A stretch of 64,000 nucleotides of DNA from Sphaerospermopsis aphanizomenoides BCCUSP55 (GTDB taxonomy: Bacteria > Cyanobacteriota > Cyanobacteriia > Cyanobacteriales > Nostocaceae), in NCBI RefSeq assembly GCF_001586785.1, contig NZ_LUFH02000004.1:49420-113419 (forward strand), in the 5' to 3' direction. Both the position numbers and the translations under genes were made by a program. Each line of letters begins with the position of its first letter. The stretch's first letter is position 1. The notes below the pieces were generated by a model. The model saw only the letters and a list, made by a program, of their open reading frames with translations. It searched no databases and was not told the DNA's origin. Below, in pieces: positions 27,729 to 37,700 of this stretch.

Positions 27729-28202
27729 ATGCTTAGGGGTAACACTAAGAAAGAAGTCAACTATTACCCTCTAATTGCGTCCTTAATTCTCGGAGTATTA
27801 GGAGGATATTCCAGTATTGAAAACATTGGTCATAGTGAGAAAAACCATAGTTATCAGCAATTAGCTTATTTATCAGCTGCGGCTAAAACAGATAAAGTGG
27901 CCACAACCATAGATGAAAAAAAAGCCTTCAATTTAGTGTGGAATCTACCACAAGTGCAACGCAAAGCACGAGAAATTGAAAGACTTTCTAGGGGTAGTAT
28001 ACGAGTTGCAGCGGTTGTTGATAGTTCTCCCACTCCCGATACGCCTTTTTATGTAGTGAGAGTGTTTGAGAATCACCCAGACAAAACCACTATTCCAGTT
28101 TATTGGTTTCGTGTGTCTAGTTCTAGCGGTGTGATTGAACCTTTGGATTTGGTGCAGAATCAATATATAGCTTTGGAAAAATGGAATCCTGATGGACGTT
28201 AA
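27729..28202 (+). CDS. Exported or membrane-anchored protein of unknown function, 157 residues
   Basis: A strong ribosome site (GGAGGTG) precedes ATG 27729. Residues about 12-27 are hydrophobic (YPLIASLILGVLGGYS) and act as signal or anchor. The rest is a soluble domain with charged helix KAFNLVWNLPQVQRKAREIERLSRGSIRVAAVVDSS (positions about 64-98) and strands FYVVRVFENH and YWFRVSSSSGVIEPLD. The fold is reminiscent of PepSY-like or NTF2-like small domains, but I cannot assign it. It is expressed from the unusual dyad promoter upstream, which suggests stress or metal/redox control. Confidence 0.7.
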   Translation: MLRGNTKKEVNYYPLIASLILGVLGGYSSIENIGHSEKNHSYQQLAYLSAAAKTDKVATTIDEKKAFNLVWNLPQVQRKAREIERLSRGSIRVAAVVDSSPTPDTPFYVVRVFENHPDKTTIPVYWFRVSSSSGVIEPLDLVQNQYIALEKWNPDGR

Positions 28203-28204
28203 AG

Positions 28205-28372
28205 TTTATCAATGGATAATTGACAATGGATAATTGACAATGGATAATTGACAATGGATAATTGACAATTATTTAATTTGCCAGAAAACCTCTCTTTTGC
28301 AAGAGAAATAGCAATCAAAACTTTTCCTGGCTTTCCATGCTCTATCCTTTAGGGATAGGTAATTATCAATTG
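28205..28372. repeat. Dispersed repeat family C, inverted copy
   Basis: TGGATAATTGACAA units are repeated four times (about 28209-28270), then AAAACCTCTCTTTTG and TAATTATCAATTG. It is the inverted, diverged relative of 32598-32757. It fills the gap between the 157- and 75-residue protein genes. Confidence 0.65.
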
Positions 28373-28478
28373 TTGAACAAGTTGTAGTAGATTAAATTCC
28401 TACTACTAATGAGGTTTCTGTTTTTTATACTCCTTGCATTTTGTCTTTTTTGATAAAAACCTTTTTTAAACATCAACA

Positions 28479-28706
28479 ATGTCAGAAAAAAAATTTATTA
28501 ACCCCTGGAGTTATAAACCTTGGTGGTGCCAACCTTGGTCAATTATGCTCACAGGGGTATTTTTGATTGGTGGTAGCTGGTTAATCTTTAAAATTATCTG
28601 GTTGACAATCCTCGTGGCTATACCTGTTTTAATTTGGATGGGGTTCTTTTTGTTACTTTGGCCACAATTGATGATTCGCAGTGGTGTTTTAGAAGATGAA
28701 AGTTAG
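28479..28706 (+). CDS. Small conserved membrane protein, 75 residues
   Basis: It has two membrane segments (about residues 21-38 and 41-63) and a Trp-rich N-terminus, NPWSYKPWWCQPWSI. Small proteins like this (DUF6737-type) are conserved in cyanobacteria with unknown function. It is on the same strand as the preceding gene, 276 bases away. Confidence 0.75.
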   Translation: MSEKKFINPWSYKPWWCQPWSIMLTGVFLIGGSWLIFKIIWLTILVAIPVLIWMGFFLLLWPQLMIRSGVLEDES

Positions 28707-28755
28707 GGTGTAGGTTGTGGGGTATAGGGTGTGGGGGAGCAGAAGAGAAAATTAG

Positions 28756-28803
28756 TAATTACGAATTACGAATTACGAATTACGAATTACGAATTACGAA
28801 TTA
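28756..28803. repeat. STRR heptamer array ATTACGA
   Basis: About seven copies of AATTACG or its phase variants run up to and into the stop codon of the thioredoxin gene. It has no spacers, so it is not CRISPR. Like-sequence arrays occur at 7394-7420, 17262-17283 and 53997-54051. Confidence 0.95.
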
Positions 28804-29391
28804 ATTTACAACTTGGCTACCATGACTACGAGGATCATCTTGATTTCCATTTGTTGATACTGGGGCGGAGAATTTGGAAACCTGGCCGCTGGCTTGAGCG
28901 TAAGGTAGGGTAGCACCTGTTACTAAGGCTTCTAAGTTGCTGGCCATGACGGAACGGGGTATATCACCAATGGCTTCGGCTATTGCTTCTCCTTCCTGGC
29001 CTAAAAACACAAAATGGGGAATGCCATCTACTCGATATTTGAGCATTTCTGGTAGCCATTTGTTATTATCGACATTCAACATGACAAAATTGAGCTTGTC
29101 ACTATATTGTTGTTTGAGTTGAGCGATATCGGGAGCCATTTTTTGGCAGACGGTACACCAATCCGCATAGAATTCTACTAAACTAGGTTTATTATTGCTA
29201 ACTGCTAATTCTAAGGGTGTTGAACCTTGATCTAGTTGGGTAAGGGATGCTGAATTTGTCTGGGTTCGCAGTCCTAAAAATAGCGCCACACTCAGGGCGA
29301 TCGCTACAATGACAATTAAGAGGTTTCTAATACGTCCCCCAAGGGTAGATTCTGGTTTGGTGGGAGTATTCACAGGTGTAGATTTAGTCAT
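28801..29391 (-). CDS. txlA: Membrane-anchored thioredoxin-like protein (TxlA/HCF164 type)
   Basis: The 196-residue product has one N-terminal membrane anchor (residues about 24-41) and a thioredoxin fold with VEFYADWCTVCQKMAPD (CxxC near residues 78-81) and the cis-Pro motif GIPHFVFL. It resembles HCF164 and TxlA of thylakoids, which deliver reducing power across the membrane for cytochrome biogenesis. The C-terminus is a low-complexity tail. The stop codon lies at the edge of the STRR array. Confidence 0.88.
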   Translation of the reverse strand: MTKSTPVNTPTKPESTLGGRIRNLLIVIVAIALSVALFLGLRTQTNSASLTQLDQGSTPLELAVSNNKPSLVEFYADWCTVCQKMAPDIAQLKQQYSDKLNFVMLNVDNNKWLPEMLKYRVDGIPHFVFLGQEGEAIAEAIGDIPRSVMASNLEALVTGATLPYAQASGQVSKFSAPVSTNGNQDDPRSHGSQVVN

Positions 29392-29458
29392 AATTAATTT
29401 ATTACAACTTGTTAAGCGTGGTTATTATTTTAGTTTACCAAACACCAAACTCTCACCC

Positions 29459-29863
29459 ATGAAAAAAAGAGTTACCCTGACTTTTCCTAAACGTGCGATT
29501 CAAATGCCTGTCACTTACCGACTGGCAAAAGATTTCAATGTTGCTGCTAATATTATTCGCGCCCAGGTTGCGCCTAATCAAATTGGTAAACTAGTGGTGG
29601 AACTATTGGGAGATATTGATCAGCTAGATGCGGCTATTGAATGGATGCGATCGCAACATATCAGCGTTTCCCATAATTTAGGTGAAATTCTCATTGATCA
29701 AGATGTATGCGTTGATTGTGGCTTGTGTACTGGAGTTTGTCCCACTGAAGCCCTTTCCCTGAATTCAGAGACATATAAACTTACCTTTACGCGATCGCGT
29801 TGCATCGTTTGTGAACAGTGCATCCCCACCTGTCCAGTACAGGCTATTTCTACTAATCTGTAG
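29459..29863 (+). CDS. NIL domain-4Fe-4S ferredoxin protein
   Basis: I start at ATG 29459 (MKKRVTLTFP); the frame extends back to 29309 but overlaps the divergent thioredoxin gene. The 134-residue product has a NIL domain (about 1-75; the small-molecule-binding domain also found in MetN-type ABC proteins). A ferredoxin domain follows with two full clusters: CVDCGLCTGVCP and CIVCEQCIPTCP. Such proteins occur widely in phototrophs and diazotrophs. The role is possibly electron transfer linked to sulfur or amino-acid metabolism, which is unproven. Confidence 0.88.
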   Translation: MKKRVTLTFPKRAIQMPVTYRLAKDFNVAANIIRAQVAPNQIGKLVVELLGDIDQLDAAIEWMRSQHISVSHNLGEILIDQDVCVDCGLCTGVCPTEALSLNSETYKLTFTRSRCIVCEQCIPTCPVQAISTNL

Positions 29864-30150
29864 TTTTTATTTTGATGATTTTCGCTTGAGAAAATAATGC
29901 ATATTTTGAAAAAAATATCAAGTATCCACAGAAATAAATAACATCACATTCCTACTTGATTTATGTAGAAAATTTTTACACATCTCTCGTTATTTTTCCT
30001 CTATTCTCTATGCCCTGTTCCTCACCTATACAAGTCATTTCAGGAACTCAACCGGATTGCCATATCAACTTTTTTTGTTTAAAAAACTATAAAAGCATAA
30101 AGATAAATTTTTGACTGGTGTTATGATGCAGAAACTCGATAAATAGTCAA

Positions 30151-31155
30151 ATGTTATCAATTATGAAAATAGCAACAAAAACGACAATCACAACTCTAGG
30201 AGACTGTGGATATCAAGCGATTGAAAAACACTTTCAGAAAACCGTAAAGTGGGAAAAATCAGTTAAAAAAGATGAAGACCCAGAAGCACTTCACCAAATG
30301 AGGGTGGGAATGCGTCGTTTACGCACAGCCGTTAGTCGGTTTGGATTCTCTTTAAATTTACCCAAGTCAGTCAGTGATAAAAATATTGGGAGAATTGCCA
30401 GAATCTTGGGAAATCTCCGAGATTTAGATGTGCTAAAAGAAATGCTGGAAAATAATTACAAACCACATTTAGTCCAGAAAGAACAAGCCACTTTACAAAC
30501 AGCTTTTTCTATTTTAGCTAAACAACGAGAAATTGAAGTTTCTAATGTTCAGAAAACATTTAAAGATGAATTTTATAAATCTTTTAAAAAAGGCTTTGAG
30601 GATTGGTTAGAAAAACCTAGTTATCAACCATTAGCATCTTTGCCAATTCAGCAGGTGCTACCAGATTTGCTATTACCAGAGTTAAGTAAATTCTTTTTAC
30701 ATCCAGGGTGGATGATTGGAACTGAAGTTGTAGAATCAGAAGTTGTAGTTCAAACTAACTGGACACCAGAACAGCTAGAACAAAATCTGCATTTGCAAGG
30801 TGAAACTTTGCATAGTTTGAGAAAACAAGCTAAACGTATTCGTTATCAAATGGAGTTATTTACGGAATTATATGGTGCAGATTTTGCAGAACACATTACC
30901 GAAGTCAAAGGTATTCAAGAGATTTTGGGTATGTTGCAAGATAGCATGGTTTTAAATGAGTGGTTGGTGAATATATTCAAGTCGGAAATTAAAACTCAAT
31001 TACGAGGTTTAATTACTTTATTGGCCGCAAATCGTTATCAATTATGGCAGCAGTGGCAACCCATACAAGAACAATATTTGAAATTGGAAAATAGACATAG
31101 GTTTCATTTAGTGATACTACAAACTCCGCAAATTCTTAATATTATGAATGGTTAG
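30151..31155 (+). CDS. CHAD domain protein
   Basis: The 334-residue product is an all-alpha CHAD protein with a positively charged, His-containing core: residues 47-58 HQMRVGMRRLRT, then GNLRDLDVLKEML, and in the second half LHSLRKQAKRIRYQMELF. CHAD domains bind inorganic polyphosphate. There is no nucleotidyl cyclase-like CYTH domain, so this is a stand-alone CHAD. A second Met (residue 5, KIATKTT) is an equally good start. Confidence 0.9.
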   Translation: MLSIMKIATKTTITTLGDCGYQAIEKHFQKTVKWEKSVKKDEDPEALHQMRVGMRRLRTAVSRFGFSLNLPKSVSDKNIGRIARILGNLRDLDVLKEMLENNYKPHLVQKEQATLQTAFSILAKQREIEVSNVQKTFKDEFYKSFKKGFEDWLEKPSYQPLASLPIQQVLPDLLLPELSKFFLHPGWMIGTEVVESEVVVQTNWTPEQLEQNLHLQGETLHSLRKQAKRIRYQMELFTELYGADFAEHITEVKGIQEILGMLQDSMVLNEWLVNIFKSEIKTQLRGLITLLAANRYQLWQQWQPIQEQYLKLENRHRFHLVILQTPQILNIMNG

Positions 31156-31162
31156 AGATATA

Positions 31163-31200
31163 GCAGGTGACAGGTGACAGGTGACAGGTGACAGGTGACA
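31163..31200. repeat. STRR array GGTGACA after the CHAD gene
   Basis: Five copies of the heptamer GGTGACA. It is the inverse of the array at 21503-21544. Confidence 0.95.
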
Positions 31201-31345
31201 GCTATAAAAGCCTTTAGGTGTCTAAGTTTTAGGCATTGTCTACGGCTATAAAATTGTGGGAGTGTAGCGAAAAGAGAGATTAGTGCATGGTGTGTACTAG
31301 CAACAAGAGCGATCGCTGGAAGTAATTAGCCTGTAAAATAAATTA

Positions 31346-31978
31346 TTAGCGCAAAGATAAGCTAATAGGAGCATCTAAAGATAACACATAAACACTGCTC
31401 TGAGGAATTTGTACAACACGGGTATTTTCAGCGGAACGTAAACCAGAAACCAATCCTACCGCACTTCCTAACATTGCTCCTTGGTCAAATTTATCAGGAT
31501 CACCTTGATTTAAAAAGCCCAAGGTACTACCACCAATTCTGCCCCAAATAGAACCATTTTCCACAGCTTTATCATTAGCTCGTTTATGGGTAATAGTAGT
31601 ACCAGGAATAATTTGACTTGAGGCTTTAATAGTAACAATTTTTCCATTCACAACTAAGGACTGTGCCACAATTTTAGCACCACCCTCAGCAGGTTTTAAA
31701 ACAATAGTTACAGGTGTATTTTCTGGAGCAATGACATTACCTTGAGCATCTTTAATTGCACTAGATAAAGGAACAGTGAGAGGATAATCTTTTTTTTGTC
31801 CCACATCTACGGTGACTGGTGCAGGAAAAGAGACAATAATTGCTGTATCTTGAGGAATAGTAATTTCTTGACTGACTACTGGGGGTGGAGTAGGAACTTC
31901 TTGGGACTTAGCGGGTAGTGAAAGAGAACCTAATAAAGATACAGAACAAACTAGACTCAAAAGCATTTGTGTTTTCAT
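31346..31978 (-). CDS. Secreted protein of unknown function, Pro-rich N-terminus
   Basis: The 210-residue product has a clear Sec signal peptide (MKTQMLLSLVCSVSLLGSLS, cleavage near AKSQE). A short Pro-rich linker and beta-rich repeats of TPVTIVLKPAEGG type follow. The segment IGGSTLGFLNQGDPDKFDQGAMLGSAVGL is glycine-rich and resembles a glycine zipper. It may be an envelope or outer-membrane-associated factor. The nearest neighbours on the same strand also have signal peptides. Confidence 0.75.
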   Translation of the reverse strand: MKTQMLLSLVCSVSLLGSLSLPAKSQEVPTPPPVVSQEITIPQDTAIIVSFPAPVTVDVGQKKDYPLTVPLSSAIKDAQGNVIAPENTPVTIVLKPAEGGAKIVAQSLVVNGKIVTIKASSQIIPGTTITHKRANDKAVENGSIWGRIGGSTLGFLNQGDPDKFDQGAMLGSAVGLVSGLRSAENTRVVQIPQSSVYVLSLDAPISLSLR

Positions 31979-32137
31979 AACCGTTTTCCTGTGGTGTAAG
32001 TTGATTTTTGAGGTTTGAACCCTTCACTTAATCAATAGGTTTGAAGTTTTGAGTTTATGCACTAGCAGAAATGAATCTGTCAACTTTCCCCACACCATAC
32101 ACCCTACACCCCACACCCTACACCCTGTTCCCTGCGG

Positions 32138-32524
32138 TTAATGATTCAACAACCAGTTCCAACCTGAACCTTCACGAATTAGCCATTGATCGTTAAAATC
32201 AGAGGGATAAAATAACTCTGGTGTTGCTGGAGAAATAATTCTGACACCGCGACAACTACCTTCAATTTCAATGGTGACGGTGTTGGTATTGTCTTGCAGC
32301 AAACTATCTCTAATAATGCGCCTTTTTTTGTTAGTTTCCTGTGTTTGATGAGATACACAACGCACGCGCACCGAGGAATTATTTTGAGGATTATCTAGCA
32401 GATATGGGAGAATTTCCGAATCACGAATTGAGCGAGATGGTGTTTGGGCGTTGGTAATAGATGTCATAGATAAACAAAAAATTGTGCTGAGGGAAATTAT
32501 TATCCCTCCTATTGAGTTTTTCAT
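32138..32524 (-). CDS. Secreted protein of unknown function, 128 residues
   Basis: It has a signal peptide up to about residue 26 (IIISLSTIFCLSMTSITNA). A small mature domain follows with two Cys (VRCVSHQTQETNKKR and IEGSCRGVRI) that could form one disulfide. It is the middle one of three secreted-protein genes on the same strand. Confidence 0.7.
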   Translation of the reverse strand: MKNSIGGIIISLSTIFCLSMTSITNAQTPSRSIRDSEILPYLLDNPQNNSSVRVRCVSHQTQETNKKRRIIRDSLLQDNTNTVTIEIEGSCRGVRIISPATPELFYPSDFNDQWLIREGSGWNWLLNH

Positions 32525-32597
32525 TGTTGATTTTTCCTCAAACTAAATAAGGTGATGGCGGAGAAATTTTCCCAATCACCCATCACCAATTATTCAA

Positions 32598-32757
32598 AAT
32601 GGACAATTAAAAATTGACAATTTACAATTACCTTTTAGGAGGAAGTGAGAGGATTGGGGAATAGGAAATTTTCTATTTTTTCTCCTTAAAAGGAGAGGCT
32701 TTAAACCTTGAATGAAACAATTGTCAATTATCAATTATCAATTATCAATTATCAATT
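32598..32757. repeat. Dispersed repeat family C, best copy
   Basis: The left end has ATGGACAATTAAAAATTG, the middle has GAAGTGAGAGGATTGGGG and TCTCCTTAAAAGGAGA, and the right end has CCTTGAATGAAACAATTG followed by five ATCAATT heptamers. It is homologous, inverted, to 48432-48578. The ends are mutual inverse CAATTGTC/GACAATTG. Confidence 0.75.
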
Positions 32758-32760
32758 CCT

Positions 32761-33414
32761 TTATTTATCTTCTAAAAGTTGATTTACTTGTTGTCCGCGA
32801 CGACCAGTTTTAATTTCATAACGTTTGGTGAGATTATCTTGATAGTTCATATCTCTAGCAGCAGCGGAATTGACGAAAGCATCACAATTCTTACCTTGAG
32901 CGACTGTTGAAGAACTGCTAGTCTTTTCTTCTGTGCTGTTGGTGCGATCGTCACGAGATTGACTTTGATTTTTACTACCTTGACTAGATCCACTACCACT
33001 AACACCAATACCTAAGAAACTCACACCACCACCACCACCATCATTGTGACTACTGGAAGAACTAGAACGAGTGCTGGTAGAAGTTGCTAAGGCAATTTTA
33101 CTGGAACTACTGCGAGTATTGTTACCTAAACCAACATCACTACATAAAACGCGGGGGTCTTTAGCGAGAGTTTTAGGATCAACCCAAGATTGATGATCTC
33201 CTAAACCTTGAATTTCACTGTTACCAACTGGGTTGCTAGGAGTGGATGTACTGGGTGTTCCATTTCCTATAACTTTTCCAGGGTTGACAACTGCTGGAGA
33301 GAACACACCGGCAGGTTTGATTTCAAAGGGTCCTGCAAAAGCTGGTAATGTGGTGGTGAGTAGGGCGGTAGCTGTTAAGAAAGAGCCAGTAAAATGACGT
33401 AATTTCATGGTCAT
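32761..33414 (-). CDS. Secreted Ser-rich protein of unknown function, 217 residues
   Basis: A signal peptide (LTATALLTTTLPAFA) precedes a low-complexity mature protein with Ser/Thr/Gly repeats (STRSSSSSSHNDGGGGG) and a charged C-terminus ending in KTGRRGQQVNQLLEDK. Mostly disordered by composition. The Ser- and Gly-rich linker may connect a C-terminal short domain with a Cys pair. It is the third of the secreted-protein group. The family C repeat ends immediately at its stop. Confidence 0.7.
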   Translation of the reverse strand: MTMKLRHFTGSFLTATALLTTTLPAFAGPFEIKPAGVFSPAVVNPGKVIGNGTPSTSTPSNPVGNSEIQGLGDHQSWVDPKTLAKDPRVLCSDVGLGNNTRSSSSKIALATSTSTRSSSSSSHNDGGGGGVSFLGIGVSGSGSSQGSKNQSQSRDDRTNSTEEKTSSSSTVAQGKNCDAFVNSAAARDMNYQDNLTKRYEIKTGRRGQQVNQLLEDK

Positions 33415-33499
33415 ACTCCTAAAGTGTGAGATGAGTGGGGGTTTTTTCCCTTCATTGACTTATAGGTTGACCTTTTTTAGTTTATGCACTCTCTGGAAA

Positions 33500-33563
33500 A
33501 AAGGAGTTCAGGAGTATGGCTTACGCCACGCTTCGCTATCAGGAGTTCAGGAGTTCAGGAGTT
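33500..33563. repeat. AGGAGTTC repeat array with embedded gene-end motif
   Basis: TTCAGGAG units at both sides of a GCTTACGCCACGCTTCGCTA motif. It matches the array at 63901-63937. Confidence 0.8.
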
Positions 33564-33623
33564 CAGTAGAAAGAGGAAAAAGGAAAGAATGAAAATTTCC
33601 CCCTGCCCCTACACCCCGTTCTC

Positions 33624-34568
33624 TTAACCTATTAATTTTTGCCAGGTCGCAGGCCCAACAATACCATCAGCGGTTAAACTGTTTTGCTGTTGAAATTTCT
33701 TAATTGCTGCTTCTGTGTTAGATCCATAGATCCCATCTGGAACAGCACCGACACGATGTTGCAAGTATCTCATTATTGGGCCACTGGTTTGATTTCCTTG
33801 TATAACTCGTTTAGCTAATATCTGATTTATTGCATCCCAAGTAGTAGAGTTGATCATCCCTGTAGAAATAATTCCGACAATCTTCTGGAAATTGGCGATC
33901 GCGGAAGATGTTGCAGGACCTGTGAAGCCATCTTCTACTAAAGATTTAGCATTTTTATCAGTTATTTTGAGTTGATTTAAAACTTTTTGCAGTCTGAGAA
34001 TAGAAGTATCTGGATCTGTTGCTACATCTGGTACAGTGCTTACAGCCGTTGCAGTACCTGGTTTACCTGTTAACCCTGTGACTATTGCCGTAGCCATTGC
34101 TTCGCCATCATATAGTTGCATATCTTTGGCTGAATCAATAAAGCAACATTCTATGAGAATACCGGGCATATTTGTATTTCTAATCACGTACAAGTGAGAG
34201 CCATTCTTGACACCGCGATTAAAAAATCCTAACTTAATAATTTCATTTAAGACAGGTTGGGCAATTTTTCTACCAGCATCGCTTTGGGCAAATACTTCTG
34301 TGCCATTAGCTTGTCCGTTAAAGGCATTAAAGTGAATAGAAACAAAAATATCAACTCTGTTTCTATTAGCTATATCACACCGTCTACCGAGTGATTGACT
34401 GACTGAACCTGCACTATTTGGTGTACAGGATATTGCTTCATGACCTAAACTTTTTAACTTAGCTATAACTTTAGTACCTACCTCTACAGTTAAATTATCT
34501 TCAAATTTAATGCCTTTTGCTCCGGTGTCTGGTGGGCAATTATGACCCATATCAATGCCAAATTTCAT
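33624..34568 (-). CDS. N-acetylmuramoyl-L-alanine amidase with two peptidoglycan-binding domains
   Basis: The 314-residue product has an Amidase_3 zinc hydrolase domain (residues about 2-175). His near residue 9 (DMGHN), SIHFNA and the catalytic-region Glu in GILIECCF are present. Two C-terminal PG_binding_1 repeats follow: residues about 200-255 (LRLQKVLNQLKI, DGFTGPATSSAIANFQ) and 270-313 (MRYLQHRVGAVPDGIYGSNTEAAIKKFQ). No signal peptide is visible at the N-terminus, which is odd for a wall hydrolase; export may use another route, or the protein is phage-like. Nothing else phage-like is beside it. Confidence 0.9.
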   Translation of the reverse strand: MKFGIDMGHNCPPDTGAKGIKFEDNLTVEVGTKVIAKLKSLGHEAISCTPNSAGSVSQSLGRRCDIANRNRVDIFVSIHFNAFNGQANGTEVFAQSDAGRKIAQPVLNEIIKLGFFNRGVKNGSHLYVIRNTNMPGILIECCFIDSAKDMQLYDGEAMATAIVTGLTGKPGTATAVSTVPDVATDPDTSILRLQKVLNQLKITDKNAKSLVEDGFTGPATSSAIANFQKIVGIISTGMINSTTWDAINQILAKRVIQGNQTSGPIMRYLQHRVGAVPDGIYGSNTEAAIKKFQQQNSLTADGIVGPATWQKLIG

Positions 34569-34777
34569 CTTGGTGTCCTCAACTTACTTTCCAAATAGTG
34601 AAAAAATGCCGATTTTGCCTATCTGGTGGTGTTTCCTATTGTATATTAGTGCTGATTTGCAATTTATGGGAATTGGCATTTCAGATTTTTTTGGTGACAG
34701 CAATAGGTAGATATTCCCCCATGAAACCGCAACAATGTTTAAGATCAGAGTAAAGAAATATTTTGTCGCCAAAGTCC

Positions 34778-37700
34778 ATGAAACGAATTGTCTTGATTGC
34801 TGGTTTTGAATCGTTTAACGCTGATTTGTACCGAAAAGCGGCTTTTTTAGCTACTTCTCGCTGTCCAGAGTTGGATATTCGGGTGTTTAGCGATCGCAAC
34901 ATTAGCACTAACTCTGACGAAGTGCAAGCAGCACTCCAAGGTGCAGATGTGTTTTTTGGTAGTTTAATTTTTGATTATGACCAAGTTTTATGGTTGCGGG
35001 AACACATCGTTAATATACCTATCCGACTAATTTTTGAGTCAGCACTAGAATTAATGAGTTTGACGAAAATAGGATCATTTTCTATTGGTGATAAACCCAA
35101 AGGAATGCCAAAACCCGTTAAATTCATCCTTGACAAATTCAGCAACGGTAAGGAAGAAGATAAACTGGCAGGTTATATCAGTTTCTTAAAAATTGGACCG
35201 AAGTTATTAAAATTTGTTCCAGTACAAAAAGTTCAAGATTTACGCAACTGGTTAATTATTTACGGTTACTGGAACGCAGGAGGAACAGAGAATGTAGCGG
35301 CTTTATTTTGGATATTAGCAGAAAAATATTTAGATTTAAAAGTTGGTGATATACCAGAACCTATCGAAACACCCAATATGGGATTATTACATCCAGATTA
35401 TCAAGGATTTTTTACATCACCAAAGTTATATTTGGAATGGTATAAAACAAGGGAACAGGGAACAGGGAACAGGGAACAGGTAAGAGGAAATTTCCCAGTT
35501 ATTGGTATTCTCCTTTATAGAAAGCACGTGATTACAAAACAAAATTATATTCCCCAATTGATTAAAAAATTTGAAGATGCAGGTTTAATACCTTTACCAA
35601 TTTTTATTAATGGAGTTGAAGGTCATGTTGCTGTTAGAGATTGGATGACAACAGACTATGAAACCCAACAAAGAAAACAAGGAAATATAGAAACTCCTTC
35701 TCTTTCTGCTGAAGCTGTCAAAGTTGATGCCATAATTTCTACTATTGGTTTTCCTCTAGTTGGTGGCCCTGCGGGTTCAATGGAAGCAGGACGACAAATT
35801 GAAGTTGCTAAACGCATTCTCACAGCTAAAAATATACCTTATATTGTTGCTGCACCTCTATTAATTCAAGATATTTATTCATGGACTCGTCAAGGAATTG
35901 GTGGTTTACAAAGTGTGGTTTTATATGCACTTCCCGAATTAGATGGGGCGATTGATACTATTCCTTTAGGTGGTTTAGTCGGAGAAAACATTTATTTAGT
36001 TCCTGAACGAGTACAGCGTTTAATTAATCGAGTTAAAAACTGGGTGGAACTGCGAAACACACCACCAGAAAATCGGAAAATAGCAATTATTTTATATGGT
36101 TTTCCTCCCGGTTATGGTGCGGTAGGAACTGCTGCATTATTAAATGTTCCTCGCAGTTTGATTAAGTTACTTCATGCACTTAAAGCACAGGGTTATACAG
36201 TTGGTGATATTCCTGAAGATGGAGAAGATTTAATTAAACAAGTTAAAGCAGCCGATGAAGAATTAGAAACCTGGGAATCAAATAAACCTTTCCCCACAAA
36301 TGCTAATACTGTAAATGCTAAAACTTTAGAAAAATGGTTAGGATATCTGCAAACATCCAGAATTGAAAAACAATGGAAATACCTCACAGGTAGCGGGATT
36401 AAAACTTATGGTGATGAGTTTAATATTGGTGGTGTACAGTTAGGAAATATCTGGATTGGTGTACAGCCACCTTTGGGAATTCAAGGTGATCCAATGCGGT
36501 TAATGTTTGAGCGAGATTTAACTCCTCATCCCCAATATGCGGCTTTTTATAAATGGTTGCAAAATGATTTCCAAGCTGATGCTGTTGTTCATTTTGGAAT
36601 GCACGGCACTGTGGAATGGTTGCCCGGTTCTCCTTTAGGAAATACTGGTTATTCTTGGTCGGATATTCTGTTAGGAAATCTGCCGAATTTATATATCTAT
36701 GCCGCTAATAATCCTTCGGAATCAATTTTAGCCAAACGTCGCGGTTATGGGGTGTTAATTTCTCATAATGTACCTCCTTATGGTCGGGCTGGTTTATATA
36801 AGGAGTTGGTGAATTTACGTGATTTGATTGCTGAATATCGGGAAGATCCAGAAAAAAATTATGTGCTGAAGGAGGGTATTTGTAAGAAGATTGTTGATAC
36901 TGGGTTAGAAGTAGATTGTCCTTTTGATGATGCGAAAAGGTTGGGTATTCCGTTTACTCCGGAAAATGTGCGAATGTTTAGTAGTCATGCTTTTGATCAT
37001 TATTTGGTGAAGTTGTATGAGTATTTGCAGGTTCTAGAAAATCGTCTGTTTTCTTCTGGGTTACATACTTTGGGTGAAGCACCGAATCAGGAGGAGTTAA
37101 CTGGTTATTTGGATGCTTTTTTTGGAGAAGAGAATGAACCACGAAGGCACGAAGGAAGCGAAGGAAGAAGAGAAGAAGAAAGAAAAGAAATTGTAAGTTT
37201 ATTGAATCAATCTACTGATGAATTGACTAATCTTTTACGGGGTTTGAATGGTGAATATATTCCTCCTGCGCCTGGTGGTGATTTATTAAGAGATGGTGCG
37301 GGTGTGTTACCGACAGGTCGAAATATTCACGCTTTAGATCCCTATAGAATGCCTTCTCCTGCTGCTTATGAAAGAGGTAGGGAAATAGCACAAAAAATTA
37401 TTGATCAGCATTTGCAGGAACATAAGAAATATCCTGAAACTGTGGCGGTTTTGTTATGGGGTTTGGATGCTATTAAAACTAAGGGTGAGTCTTTAGCAAT
37501 TCTTTTAGAATTGGTTGGCGCTGAACCTGTGAAGGAGGGAACTGGAAGAATTGTCAGATATGATTTAAAGCCTCTTTCGGAAGTGGGACATCCGCGAATT
37601 GATGTGTTAGGAAATCTATCAGGAATTTTCCGTGATAGTTTTGTGAATATCATTGAATTGTTGGATGATTTATTTCGACGTGCTGCGGATGCTGATGAAC

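Noticed and set aside
34763..34777. TTG start for the ChlH paralogue
   Set aside because: ATG at 34778 aligns with the family start; TTG only adds five residues.
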